Source: Pseudeuparius sepicola (taxonomy: Eukaryota > Arthropoda > Insecta > Coleoptera > Anthribidae). From it: a stretch of 64,000 bases of DNA. The stretch lies in NCBI GenBank assembly GCA_963920635.1, contig OY987299.1, forward strand, positions 26,800,901 through 26,864,900. Reading direction: 5' to 3'. The notes beneath the pieces are model-generated. The model had not been told where the DNA came from. It worked only from the letters and a program-made list of their open reading frames with translations, and searched no databases. Below, piece by piece: positions 50,601 through 60,229 of this stretch. Made by a program: the position numbers and the translations under genes. The stretch's first letter is position 1. Each line of letters opens with the position of its first letter.

Positions 50601-51655
50601 CTGATAAGTGTATCTACAACGGCATTGTGAATGATATAAGAGTGCTATTGATTTTATATGTTGACGATGGACTTGTTCTTTCAACAAGTTTGCAAGCAAT
50701 TGATTTGGTTTTGCAAAAACTGAATAGTATGTTCAAGATGACTATTAGTGAACCCGAATGTTTTGTCGGACTGGAGATTGCCCGAGACGAAGATGACTCC
50801 ATGTTTATCAGTCAAACAAACTACATTCAGCGACTTGTGAAGCATTTTGGCTTTGAAAATGCTACTCCAGTAAGCACACCAGAAGACCCGAATTGCGATC
50901 TTACAACCGAGATAGGCTCAATAATGAACGACGACCAAATACCTTACCGACAAGCAGTTGGCTCGTTAATGTTCCTAGCTGTTGTCAGTCGTCCGGACAT
51001 TTCCCATGCAGTGGGAGTAGTAAGTCGTTTCGTTAACAACTACACAACTGCACATTGGAATGCTGTGAAGAGAATCTTCAAGTATTTGATAAAAACTCAA
51101 GATTACGGCATTACGTATCGCAGGCAACAAGGCACGTGTCCAGAGTTGATAGGATATTCCGATGCCGACTATGCAGGAGATGTTCAGTCTAGAAGATCTA
51201 CGAGTGGATATGTGTACAAAATATGTGATGGTCCAATTACATGGTGCAGCCGAAGGCAACAGAGTATCGCTCTATCTACGACCGAATCTGAATACATCGC
51301 TGCATCCGAAGCTACGAAAGAAGCACTGTGGCTGCAACAGTTGCTAAGAGATATCGGAGAAAATACTTCGAAACCTACTACGCTCCTGATAGACAATCAG
51401 AGTGCGATAAGACTAATACGAAACCCCGAATTTCACAATCGTACCAAACACATCGATGTTAGATTTCATTACATCCGAGAGAAATTCGAGAGTGGAGATA
51501 TTTTACCAAAGTACGTCGAGAGTGCTCGTCAAGAAGCAGACATCTTTACGAAGGCACTACCGAAAGCGAAGTTTGAAAAACTCCGGCAGTTACTTGGACT
51601 GAGTAAGAATAAAAAAGGTTTAGACCTTGTGAAACAAAAAGTGGGAGTGTTATGA
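47696..51655 (+). CDS. Copia Gag-Pol polyprotein, 1,319 codons, intact
   Basis: A single frame encodes, in Copia order: Gag (residues 1-~220, UBN2-like); a CCHC zinc knuckle (CYNCRQRGHISRDC, about 224-237); aspartic protease (DSGA, Asp295); GAG-pre-integrase (LWHERLGHV); and a DD35E integrase with Asp490, Asp553 and Glu589. A reverse transcriptase follows with FDIKTAFLNGDL, LYGLKQAPR and YVDD at 988-991. The RNase H at the C-terminus has YSDADYAGD (~1154-1162), STTESEY (~1193-1199) and DNQSAI. Protease and integrase preceding reverse transcriptase distinguishes Copia from Gypsy. All catalytic residues expected are present and there is no internal stop. The frame ends at 51655, eight bases into the 3' LTR. 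It makes virus-like particles and copies the element in cytoplasm and nucleus. Confidence 0.97.
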   Translation: MADKVDFGVISKFDGTNYPQWKFQVKCGLKAKGIYDVVNGTLPKPTSGAQDISAWNRKDAQAMFTITAAMDLKQITLIENCESSQEILNKLDSIYQQKSETNKMLVHERFAQYKMDSKDSVAQHIAKVENLAKQIKEAGETISEAAVMTKILNTLPLKYRNIRQAWLSLDDSKQIIANLTARLIDEEASLTAFEETETALASVRLRVAGQKRNTTSSRGKGIVCYNCRQRGHISRDCTQPKKPVNKNDGDGNNTGGSRRKNNSQDSAFTTSSNETAFNVVETNQFHLDDDTWTLDSGASVHMCYRRELFAIFTEDCNSTVTLGNDAPLMAKGRGTINIQKLIDGQWFNSTINEVLYVPDLKRNLLSEGVLTKKGMEIVKVKEHAKIYNDGQLSAVGIRGTNNLYRMLFRTVVYQANVTASESLRLWHERLGHVNIGSLCQMVSKGLVKGVNLSDKQNFFCEACCYGKQHRQPFKNNSHVKMKPGERVYSDVCGPMSVPSVQGARYFVTFKDENTGYRVAYFIKHKTDVLDCFKVYNAKIKNKFNRSVKVLHVDNGTEYRNHDFKEYMDTEGIELETTAPYTPQQNGRAERDNRTIVESARSMLYKSGVSRHLWAEAVNTAVYLLNRTPTTQAPNSTPYELWCGQKTSLEHVKVFGCDAFTHVPDQKRSKLDAKSQKLIFVGYDKNSTNYRLYNPENRKIVVSRSVKFNEDSHGLVQNNRNVKITLESDDVTELETDEVEHIAAENMGADESDLEIEAPNLKPQRSIKLPARFNDYELNFVEVDIPNTYEEAVHCRDAKQWEKAIKEELMALQENETWDLVPLPAEEKVIDSKWVFKVKRGPDGSVLRYKARLCARGFEQRKGIDYNEIFSPTTRYDSIRVLLALAVKNNFKIMQFDIKTAFLNGDLSEVIYMKLPEGLEEEELSNDSNSNLKFVCKLKKSLYGLKQAPRCWNQKFHTFLSSFGFTQAQSDKCIYNGIVNDIRVLLILYVDDGLVLSTSLQAIDLVLQKLNSMFKMTISEPECFVGLEIARDEDDSMFISQTNYIQRLVKHFGFENATPVSTPEDPNCDLTTEIGSIMNDDQIPYRQAVGSLMFLAVVSRPDISHAVGVVSRFVNNYTTAHWNAVKRIFKYLIKTQDYGITYRRQQGTCPELIGYSDADYAGDVQSRRSTSGYVYKICDGPITWCSRRQQSIALSTTESEYIAASEATKEALWLQQLLRDIGENTSKPTTLLIDNQSAIRLIRNPEFHNRTKHIDVRFHYIREKFESGDILPKYVESARQEADIFTKALPKAKFEKLRQLLGLSKNKKGLDLVKQKVGVL
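51636..51647 (+). promoter_or_regulatory. Copia polypurine tract
   Basis: AAAAAGTGGGAG directly precedes the 3' LTR and is the expected primer site for plus-strand synthesis. Confidence 0.8.
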
Positions 51656-51942
51656 AAAGGTTTTGTCTCACAACATGTGAACTGGCAACACTGTCGACTT
51701 TGGTTGTTAACGTGTTGCTAAGTATGAAGTTAGGTTTGTGTGACTTTTGTAATCTGACATTTGACAATGACAGCAATGATATTAAGTCAGTCTTTGTTGA
51801 TATATAGACATGTGTATGTCGTACTTTTTGAAGTAGACTAATTTACGTTTGTTAATCACTACCAATTATACTGTTACTCTGTGAAAGAATAAATGCTTTC
51901 TAACTTCGACTCCAACACTGGCATATCTCATTTTATCAAACA
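51648..51942 (+). repeat. 3' LTR of Copia copy 2
   Basis: 295 bp, same length as the 5' LTR and identical in each segment compared. It is followed by the second CACGT target copy. Confidence 0.95.
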
Positions 51943-53202
51943 CACGTGACCAACTTAGTCGTATATAATGAAAGGCATTTTTGGAGATAAGTAGAAAAAA
52001 CAAATTTCGTAACAATTTGGCAAGTTTTCTTTCATCTATTAGGTACATTATTGGTTTTGTGCATTCAAGCTTTCTCTAATTGTTTTTTCAAAATTTTCAA
52101 CCTGCCTCAGCTGTTTTAGGCTGAGAGTTAAACGGCACTGCACTCACAATATTTTGGCACATTCTCAAAAATTGTTCCTTTAGCTTAGGTGATATTCTCT
52201 ATAGGTATTTTCCTCCCACAACACATTTGTCTTCCTGGCTTTTGTAATATGTATAAACAGACCCAATATTTGGTATTTAGGTTATTTTTTACAAGAAATA
52301 AAAATGAAAACTAACCTCAGTACTGTAAATATTGACGAGGTCTCAGTTGATCGGCAGCGTGAAAGACCATATTATTATCAGGGCGTAGGTCGACAACGAA
52401 AATCCTCGAGTATGTTACAACACTGATTTATTTCGCACAGGTGAATGGTGAATACAATAAATACACAACCCGAACGTGGTCAACGGGAACGGCTTCCAGC
52501 CACCCGGACCGTCTGAACTCGCGAATCTCCCTTAATCAGTTCACCCCTCTGTGTCTCAGGCTCCACTGTCCAATACTGTCCCATGTCCATAATAGTCCAT
52601 TGCGGGTTCCCTATTCTGTGGTTCGGGGCGCTAACGCGTCGCGTCGGTGCGAGCGGCACCAATACTCTTGGACGGCACGACTCCCACGCAGACACCCAGA
52701 GGCCAATAATAACACCTGGGCGGTTCCCCTCCGCCAGGACACACGCGCACTAGACACAAACTTGTTTCTAAAATATAAACTAATACGTTTAAAAACACTT
52801 TAAACATTGAAAACTTCTCAAAACCCAAGCTGCCGCTTTCAGTTATGTGACAAATGACATGTAACGTCTGACTAAGATGGTCACGTGATTTTTGTGCGCC
52901 AGGGCCTGTCTTTATAGTAGGCCTTGCGATATCCATATGTGACGTCATCGCATGACCGAAAAGTTACCGTTGTTCAACCTTCTCTCCACTAACCTTGGGT
53001 TAGTCCGACGATGCCACCGGTGTCGTGTCCCGTATCGTATTCCTTCCTTCTTATATTAATAGCAGGCGTTGATTGAGGAAGGGGAAGGGGACTTGTTCAG
53101 CACTTTAGCTATATATGATCTCTGTGGTCGAACAGAGCATATAAAACAACCAACAGGTGTAACTTAAACTAACCTATATATTTTGTGACTTAAACCTTAA
53201 AC

Positions 53203-53748
53203 CAGGGACTCTTTAAAGTAAGGGGACCCAGCATTATATATACTTTCCAATGTGGGGCCTATTCTTTCCTCATTCTAATGGTATCAGTGATGCCAAGTAT
53301 GGCATTTTATTGGAGAATCTATGAATAAAACAGGTAATTTGATTGTTAGTAAAAATTAATAATGGTTTCCATGATTTCTAAAAATTAGACAATTTTGTGT
53401 ATACAAGTGCAGAATGTGGCAACTGTCAAATGAAACAAATTTATTGTATAGTTGAAATTCTTTAATTGTCACATCTGGGTAGGTATCTGAAAGTTAGAAA
53501 ACTTAAAAACTGTGAATTATGATGGGAAATTTTTGCCTCCTTTAGAATCTGTGGCACTATCTTAAGACATAAAACCTGATGGCAGTTGGACTTGGACACA
53601 CTGACATAACATAACCTTGTACCAGCCCCGAGCCAGCCCCCTTGTGGTCTCCTTGGAGTCTACAGAAAACAAGCTTCCCCTCAAAGCTTCACTTTTCCTA
53701 TGTAATAGACTGTGAAATGCTGGTTCCCCTTATTTTAAAGAGTCCCTG
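53203..53748. mobile_element. hAT-like MITE (CAGGGACTCTTTAAA ends)
   Basis: It begins CAGGGACTCTTTAAAGTA and ends TTTAAAGAGTCCCTG, with about 30 bp of TIR. The flanks CCTTAAAC (53195-53202) and ACTTAAAC (53749-53756) match at 7 of 8 bases, consistent with an older hAT insertion. Its interior is shared, inverted, with 39716-40715. No coding sequence. Confidence 0.8.
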
Positions 53749-53756
53749 ACTTAAAC

Positions 53757-54340
53757 CATTGAATAAGGCCTTAATCAATGTCGGAAAATTCCATGACCTT
53801 GACGCCATATGGGGGGAATAGAAGTCAAAGGTGTATTCGGGAAAATCAATTCAGAAATACAGAGTAGTATTAGCAGAGCATCTAAAACAACCGGCAGTAT
53901 AACTTACTCTTGAGAAATCATCCGCAAATTCAATGACCTTGAGCCATACTGGGGGAATACATATAAGTCAGAGATGTAGTCGGGAAAATCAATTCAGAAA
54001 TACAGAGTAGTATTAGTAAAGTCATTGAATAAGTCCGAATACCTTAATAAATGGTAAAGTATATATTATTGTGTGGTAAGGGTAAGCATAAGCAGCTTTG
54101 ACTCCTTCCTGGGATTATTTATTTACAGATACTAGATACTAGCAGAAAGCAAAATTTACAAAAAAGCACACTCCACGGCAGTGTAATATCTCTTATACAG
54201 CCAAAAAAGAAATGCCCAGTGCCCAATCGCCCCGACACTGCATCAATTTGACAGAATCTATTCCTACTTGGCGGCTGCGCGAACAGGTGCGCAGAATTTT
54301 CCCGCCATGGGGAGTTTTACTGCTGCTGGTTGTTTTATAT
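53757..54340. repeat. Spacer with a ~90-bp direct duplication
   Basis: The block from about 53788 to 53876 (CATGACCTTGACGCCATA ... CAGAAATACAGAGTAGTATT) recurs, diverged, at about 53929-54018. No convincing gene is seen. Confidence 0.65.
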
Positions 54341-55662
54341 GCTCTGCCGATACCAAGAACGGTAGACGCACAGCCGCACAGGTTTGCTCGATCCGACAAA
54401 ATTCTCAGCACGTTTAACGTCACCGCTAGACCTCTAAATGCTAAGCGCGCCGGGCGCTACCCTTTAAAATTTTAAAATATAGAGTGGATATTTTGTATTA
54501 TTGTACTAATTTTGCCAATCCTTTGGTTTTTACATAACTACTAAGAGTACAGAGGACTTTTATTTTTTTCTTAGAATGTATTAAGACTAAGTATTAAATC
54601 ACCCTGTACCTACAAAAAATCAAAGACAATGATGACTGACGAGATCTCAAATCTAACTTCTAAGCTATAATGGCACAACACATTCGATACGTATTGGACA
54701 GATAATTTGACAAAATACAGAATGATTTTTTAGGACTACCACCGCGATTTTCTCGCCTATTTTGCTCCCTACAAAAAAAACGTAAGAAACAAAAATGTGG
54801 CAATGTTGGACAGCTATAGGTTTCCCTGAGAAAGAAACTGACATCCATGGCCAACTTGTCGCGCACTATAAAAAACCTCAAATTGAGCGAAATTATTCAT
54901 AACAGTTTATTTAAGAGATTAGAAGAAAACTTTTATATTAAAAAAATTATGGTATTCAGATAAGTTCAGAAAATTACACAGGGTCTTCAGCTCTCCTTAA
55001 GGCCATGCATTTTTTTTGTCTCTTTCCGGGTTTCTTAGTATTGCTCCAGAATCGTCATAATATTTTGTTTGCATACGATATTTCTGTGCGGCTCAAGGTA
55101 ATAAGCGAGAAAATCGCATAATAAGAAATAAACAAAAAACTATATAAGTACCCAATTGCATAAAGCTTCTTAGAGCCATCAATTTTTAATATGAAAGTTT
55201 TCCATTTTCTTTTAAAATAAACATGCTACAGCTATTAATAGTTTTGCTCAATTTGAAGTTTTTTTATATTGCGCGACAAAATGGATGCCGATTTATTTTT
55301 CAGCACCTCCTAACTGTTCAAACTTCTCACATTTTTTATTCTTAGGTTTTTTTTGTAGAGCGCAAAATAAGCGAGAAAATCGTGGTGGTAGTCCTAAAAA
55401 ATCATCTTGTATATTATTTCTTACGTTTTTAATACTAAGTAAGATGTACTAATTTAGAATAAAGATTCAATAAGAGTTTGAAACCTAAAAACAGATTAAA
55501 TAAAATACATGAAACACACGCCAAAACCCGCACCGCACGATATACAAATTAACCGTTGGTCTAGCGCTGACGTCACACCCATCTGCCGACTGGCGAACTT
55601 TACGCTTTTTTATGACATCGAGCAATCCTGTGCGTCTACCGTTCTTGTGCCGATACCAGAGC
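54341..55662. mobile_element. Large foldback / TIR element with nested palindrome
   Basis: ACCAAGAACGGTAGACGCACAG (split at 54352-54373) is inverted at about 55628-55650 (CTGTGCGTCTACCGTTCTTG). Inside, 54712-55428 forms a second palindrome centred near 55070, bounded by ATGATTTTTTAGGACTACCA and its inverse. An open 87-codon frame with a hydrophobic stretch at 54212-54475 overlaps the left terminus and is not called. Confidence 0.65.
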
Positions 55663-55667
55663 ACGAT

Positions 55668-56305
55668 ATACCCCGATTACTGTAAGAAGTCCCGATTTTG
55701 TCAGATGACATTCTCCACAAAATCCCTAGGAATTTTCTGTTAACCATGGGTATAGCATTGGTACAATGTGTCTCAACCAGTTAATGACGTCTCTCATTGA
55801 TTTATGATGTGAAAAGTTGCCCAAGTGATAGGAAAAAAAGAACATAATAAAATAATAACCCTATTGCAATCAGGTTTATGCCTCTACAAATAAAAATAAC
55901 TACGACTACAACTCATTTTAATAATAATTTCAAACGTCATGGAAACACTTTCATTTTGGTATTTTGGTATAATCAGCTACTCGCGGCTGCGTCTGTGGTG
56001 CGACTGGTGCGTACTCAGGCAAATTTTATTTCGGTGTTGTGAAGTGACCGTGAAGGTTTTCCGGATCGTTCAAAAGGGTTCAAACTTTGGGCATTGAAAA
56101 TATTCGTGGGTTTTCTACGTTTCGTGAGTTTTTCCGTTATCTGTGTTGTTCTTGTTCGTGTTATTAGTAGTTATTCATTGTGCAAATGAGCTCGTTACTG
56201 ACCTGAACTTATGACCCGGTTGCTGCATTAATGCCAACTTAGGATGGCGAAATTACCAATTGACATTGACAGTCCCAGTAAGGACTTCTTAAAATAATTT
56301 GACTA
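55668..56305 (-). repeat. Inverted partner of the repeat at 43859-44477
   Basis: This ~638-bp copy faces the other across about 11 kb that holds both Mutator-like copies, the complete Copia and several foldbacks. Sequence is well conserved over its whole length. Its identity (transposon or old duplication) is unknown. Confidence 0.85.
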
Positions 56306-56870
56306 TACATAGAGATTGATCTCTATTATCTATGACCCAATACCACAAAAGTGTAACCTTAACCTAACATAACTAATTTTTTAATCTGTGATAACTGTTA
56401 TTTTTATTATTATTATTTTATAGTATCATAAATAATTTTTAATCTGTGATCAATATATAATATTGGAGTCAAATAGTCAAATTATGATTATTAATAGTAA
56501 CAGTAACAAACTTATCTCAGTCTGTAGTAAAAATGGTACCATTTTAATTAGAGAACTGCAAAAATTATTGCCAAATATTCAAATTCATGAAATTCAAAAT
56601 ACAGGTAATCTGGGTTTGATTTCATATTTTGATTTTATTATTCAACTTCAGTCGGTAATTAGTAGAGTTGCCACCTCTCCGGGTTTTTATGCCTACTTTC
56701 CGGGCTCCAGGTTTGAAGCCAATTTCTCCGGGGTAAAAAATTTAATGCTTTTCCTATGGAGTTTACGAAATTGTCGAGACTTCAACCACGACAAACAAAA
56801 CAATCCTATAATTAATTATTATTTAAACATAAATATGATTTTTCTTGACCTTGTCTAATTGCCGTATCTA
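56306..56870. other. AT-rich spacer, no convincing gene
   Basis: A 131-codon frame at 56463-56858 has no recognisable domain and low-complexity Asn/Ile content. ATAATTTTTAATCTGTGAT is duplicated at about 56375-56452. Confidence 0.4.
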
Positions 56871-57563
56871 CAGTGTGTCCCACTTAAGGACTGACCACCC
56901 CTGTAAAATTTTTATTTATAGCTCGATTTTCATAAACTTTTTTTTGTTGGATAGAGCTTCACAAATGGCATTAAATGCATAATTCAGGTGCCTCGTGCGT
57001 TAATTCCATGGCCTACTGAGACGGTGTTTTAGTGCTGAAATTTCGAGAAGTACTATTAGGCATTTTTTTAGAGGAAAATTAATACCAGTATCTTATTCAG
57101 CGTTGTTCGAAACCCATACGTACCAATTTGCATTTCCGTAGCTCTACAAGGTGTTTCAAAATTTTTAGTGCCCCACTTAGGACTAATCACCCCTGTAAAA
57201 TTTGCATTAAATGCATAATTCAGGTGCCTCGTGCGTTAAGTTCATGGCCTACTGAGACCAGAGACTTGCCATAAGTCTCTGACTGAGACGGTGTTTTAAT
57301 GCTGAAATTTCGAGAAGTACTATTAGGGATTTTTTAGAGGACAATTAATACCGGAGTCTTATTCAGCGTTTGTCGCAACCCAAACGTACCAATTTGCATT
57401 ACCGTAGCTCTACAGGGTGTTTCAAAATTCAAAAAGTACTATTAGGGATCTTTTAAAGGAAAATTTATGCTGGATTCTTATTTGGCGTTGTTGGAAACCG
57501 AAACGTACCAATTTGCAATACCGTAGTTCTACAGGGTGTTCCAAAAAATTTAAAAGGAAAAGT
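56871..57563 (-). repeat. Tandem CACACTGTA-family repeats, minus orientation
   Basis: About two and a half units of the ~300-bp repeat begin with CAGTGTGTCCCACTTAAGGA. Each carries AATTCAGGTGCCTCGTGCGT and CTACAGGGTGTTTC-type junctions. One unit contains an internal short duplication (GAGACCAGAGACTTGCC...) at about 57257-57290. Confidence 0.8.
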
Positions 57564-57735
57564 AAAGCCTGATTCTTATACGCATTGAGATGTTCGAAAC
57601 AAAAACGTAACAATTTGTTATTAATTTTCTTAATTTCTGGTAATGTTTTACACTAAAATATTCATGAGGAACTCATATTCTTTTAAAAATTTATTAGAAA
57701 AAAAATTATTATTTTTCAATTAACATCGACAAATG

Positions 57736-57971
57736 CCGTACTTTCACCGTTTTGGTAGATATAGGGGAATAGGCCGCGCGTCGCCGTGAGTCCAGCTACG
57801 TTTGTCAGTCGTTGGTGGGGGGAGTACACAGTAGTCCCGCACCGCTTATCAGTCGAGTTTTGCGAGCAAAAAACACGCCCCGCCCCCCGCCAACGACTGA
57901 CGAACCTAGCCGAATACATGGCGGCGCGCCGCCCAGCCATGGCTATGTCTACTAAAACAGTGAAAGTACGG
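57736..57971. mobile_element. Palindromic MITE (CCGTACTTTCAC ends)
   Basis: CCGTACTTTCACCGTTTTGG at the left is inverted at the right (ACAGTGAAAGTACGG). Inner arms share GTCAGTCGTTGG (inverted CCAACGACTGAC). It is GC-rich relative to the surroundings. The terminus also occurs alone at 34641-34669. An (AAT)n run follows on the right (57973-57994). Confidence 0.75.
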
Positions 57972-58166
57972 TATAATAATAATAATAATAATTCTCACGC
58001 TCACAATACTCCAAACTAGGAGTACCCCAGAAGCAACCACATGCTTGTGCGGGGGAGGGGGGGCAATTGTTATTATTTTGTCTTCGTTGCCATTTATATG
58101 AACAAACAACACAACATAACATAAACTCATTTCAGTCATTTCAATTAGTCCTCCATTTTGTAATAC

Positions 58167-59006
58167 AAATTGGTATGTTTGGGTTTCCAACAACATTTAA
58201 TAAGAATCCGGCATTAATTTTCCTGTAAAAAATCCCTAATAATACTTCTTGAAATTTCAGCACTAAAACACAGTCTCAGTGGGCCATGAATTTATCGCAC
58301 GAGGCACCTGAATTATGCATTTAATGCCATTATTAAAGCTCTATCCAACAAAAAAAAAGTTTATGAAAATCGAACTATAAATAAAAATTGTACAGGGGTG
58401 GTCAGCTCGGTGGTCAGTCCTTAAGTGGGGCACTAAAAATTTTGAAACACCCTGTAAAGATATGGTAATGCAAATTGGTAAGTATGGGTTTCGAACAATG
58501 CTAAATAAGAATCCGGCATTAATTTTCCTCTTAAGAAAATCCCTAATAATACTTCTCGAAATTTCAGCACTAAAACACCGTCTCGGTGGGCACCTAAATT
58601 ATGCATTTAATGCCATTTTTGAAGCTCTATCCAACAAAAAAAAGTTTATGAAAATCTAACTATAAATAAAAATTTTACAGGGTTGGTCAGTCCGTAAGTA
58701 GGGCATTACAATTTTTTAAGCACCCTGTAGAGCTAAGGTAATGTAAATTGGTACGTTTGGGTTTAGAACAACGCTGAATAAGAATCCGGTATTAATTTTC
58801 CTCTAAAAAAATGCCTAATAGTACTTCTCGAAATTTCAGCACTAAAACACCGTCTCAGTGAGCCATGAACTTAACGCACGAGTCACATGAATTTTGCATT
58901 TAATGCCATTTTTGAAGCTCCATCCAACAAAAAAAAGTTTCTGAAAATCGAGCTATAAATAAAAATTTTACACGGGTGGTCAGTCCTTAAGTGGGACACA
59001 CTGTAT
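58167..59006 (+). repeat. Tandem CACACTGTA-family repeats, plus orientation
   Basis: About three units of the same ~300-bp repeat lie opposite in orientation to 56871-57563 and end GTGGGACACACTGTA. Recurring blocks are CTAAAACACCGTCTC, TGAATTATGCATTTAATGCC and TACAGGGGTGGTCAGTCC. Confidence 0.82.
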
Positions 59007-60229
59007 GAATCGTTCGCTCAGTTTCGACGATACTCCTCAAACTGCGTTAATTTTGCCGAAACTCAATACGGAACCCAGAACACAACCCATTATGCTTCAG
59101 TAAAAAGTCGAAAAATAGTTGAATTGTCAATGGGACCACTCAAACTGTTGGTGTGCAAAGATCTCATAAAAAAAATAAAATGTGTCTTTCTCTGTGCCAT
59201 CTTTTTGCAACTTTATACGTCTTAAAAATGGAGTATAATACAGAAGCCTGCCTGTCAGTAAGTCCATATGAGTTAAGGTGGCTGAAGTCCAACAACAGGA
59301 AACGCACAGAAAATGTATCATCTTTAGACAGCGACTTTATTGATAAACGTCCAATAATTGAAATGATTTTTTATTTGTCGGTTGGCATTTTGTAAAGAAA
59401 TAATTTATTTTCGGGTTTATTAATGTTTTTTCAATAATTCCAGAGCATTTTTGACCCGTCCGTATAAAGTTTCATAGCATTTTGAGATGGCCCAGAGAAA
59501 AATACCCTGTACATTGAATATTAGCACATCAACGCTTTGAGTAGTCCTGTTGATCATTCAACTGTTTTGAGGAGATTCCACAATACACTTGACTCCCCAG
59601 ATGCCTTTAAAATTCCCATTTTGTTCTTTATGGAGCCCTGTAGAATGGAACTCCCCGTATGTTTTTTGTTCAAATTTGGTATGTGGGGATTTTGGGGTGC
59701 CCTGATTAACGCTGTGGTGTCAGATTTTAAATAAAAAAAAATCGCTAAATGATTTTCTTCATTTTTTGCAGAAAAAAAAATTGTAGTAGGCGTTGAAAAT
59801 TGAGATTAAGACCTAAAATTTTGCACCAAAGTAGAGTTTTTTGTGACCTATCTTCAGAAAAAAACCGGCTAAAATCAGATGAAAAATAAACATTTTATGG
59901 GGGTGCTTCCATTTTGAAGGGGCCACCCTGTATATATTTTTATAATTTTTTGAAACAACTTTCCCCCTCTCCCCTCCCCTTCCACTTTCCCTTGGCTCCT
60001 CTTTTCCCTCACCTTTTCTAAGACCAAAACCTTTCTTAGCCAGCATTTAAATCTTAGCCAGCATCTAAATTGAAACCTCCGGGTTAACCATGTTGAAGGG
60101 GTGGTAACCCTAGTAATTATAGTCTTCATTTTTCATCACAGACAAAAGCAAATATCAAAAGCTTATTGTTAATTTATGTAAAAAAGTTTGCCCCATCTTG
60201 TGAAGATTTTTACCAAATCCTAATAGTTT
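59007..60229. other. Repeat-derived spacer
   Basis: 59525-59740 matches the interior of the TIR element at 22778-23280 (GTAGTCCTGTTGATCATTCA, GTTTTTTGTTCAAATTTGG). A CACCCTGTATAT end occurs near 59925. No gene is seen. Confidence 0.6.

Larger units (their letters stand above)
47272..51942 (+). mobile_element. Copia-type LTR retrotransposon, complete copy 2
   Basis: The 4,671-bp element has 295-bp LTRs (47272-47566, 51648-51942) that match in length and in every stretch compared. It has TG...CA ends, a perfect 5-bp target duplication CACGT (47267-47271, 51943-51947), a primer-binding site, a polypurine tract and one uninterrupted polyprotein frame. It interrupts Mutator-like copy 2. The uninterrupted sequence is visible at 45785-45835 in copy 1. 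Every sign points to a young, potentially active element. Confidence 0.97.
47217..52926 (+). mobile_element. Mutator-like element copy 2, split by a Copia insertion
   Basis: It has the same CGAGGCC...GGCCTTG termini as copy 1, flanked by a perfect 9-bp duplication CGATATCCA (47208-47216, 52927-52935). Removing the Copia element and one target repeat leaves about 1,034 bp, close to the 1,124 bp of copy 1. The two copies diverge by substitutions and indels, so copy 2 is not a recent duplicate of copy 1. Confidence 0.83.

Noticed and set aside
54212..54475. 87-codon frame with a signal-peptide-like hydrophobic stretch (WGVLLLLVVLYALP)
   Set aside because: Part of it is the terminal inverted repeat that recurs at 55600-55662. 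There is no homology or splice context, so the hydrophobic run is probably chance.
56463..56858. 131-codon plus-strand frame
   Set aside because: Asn/Ile-rich translation typical of AT-rich noncoding DNA, with no domain or conserved pattern.
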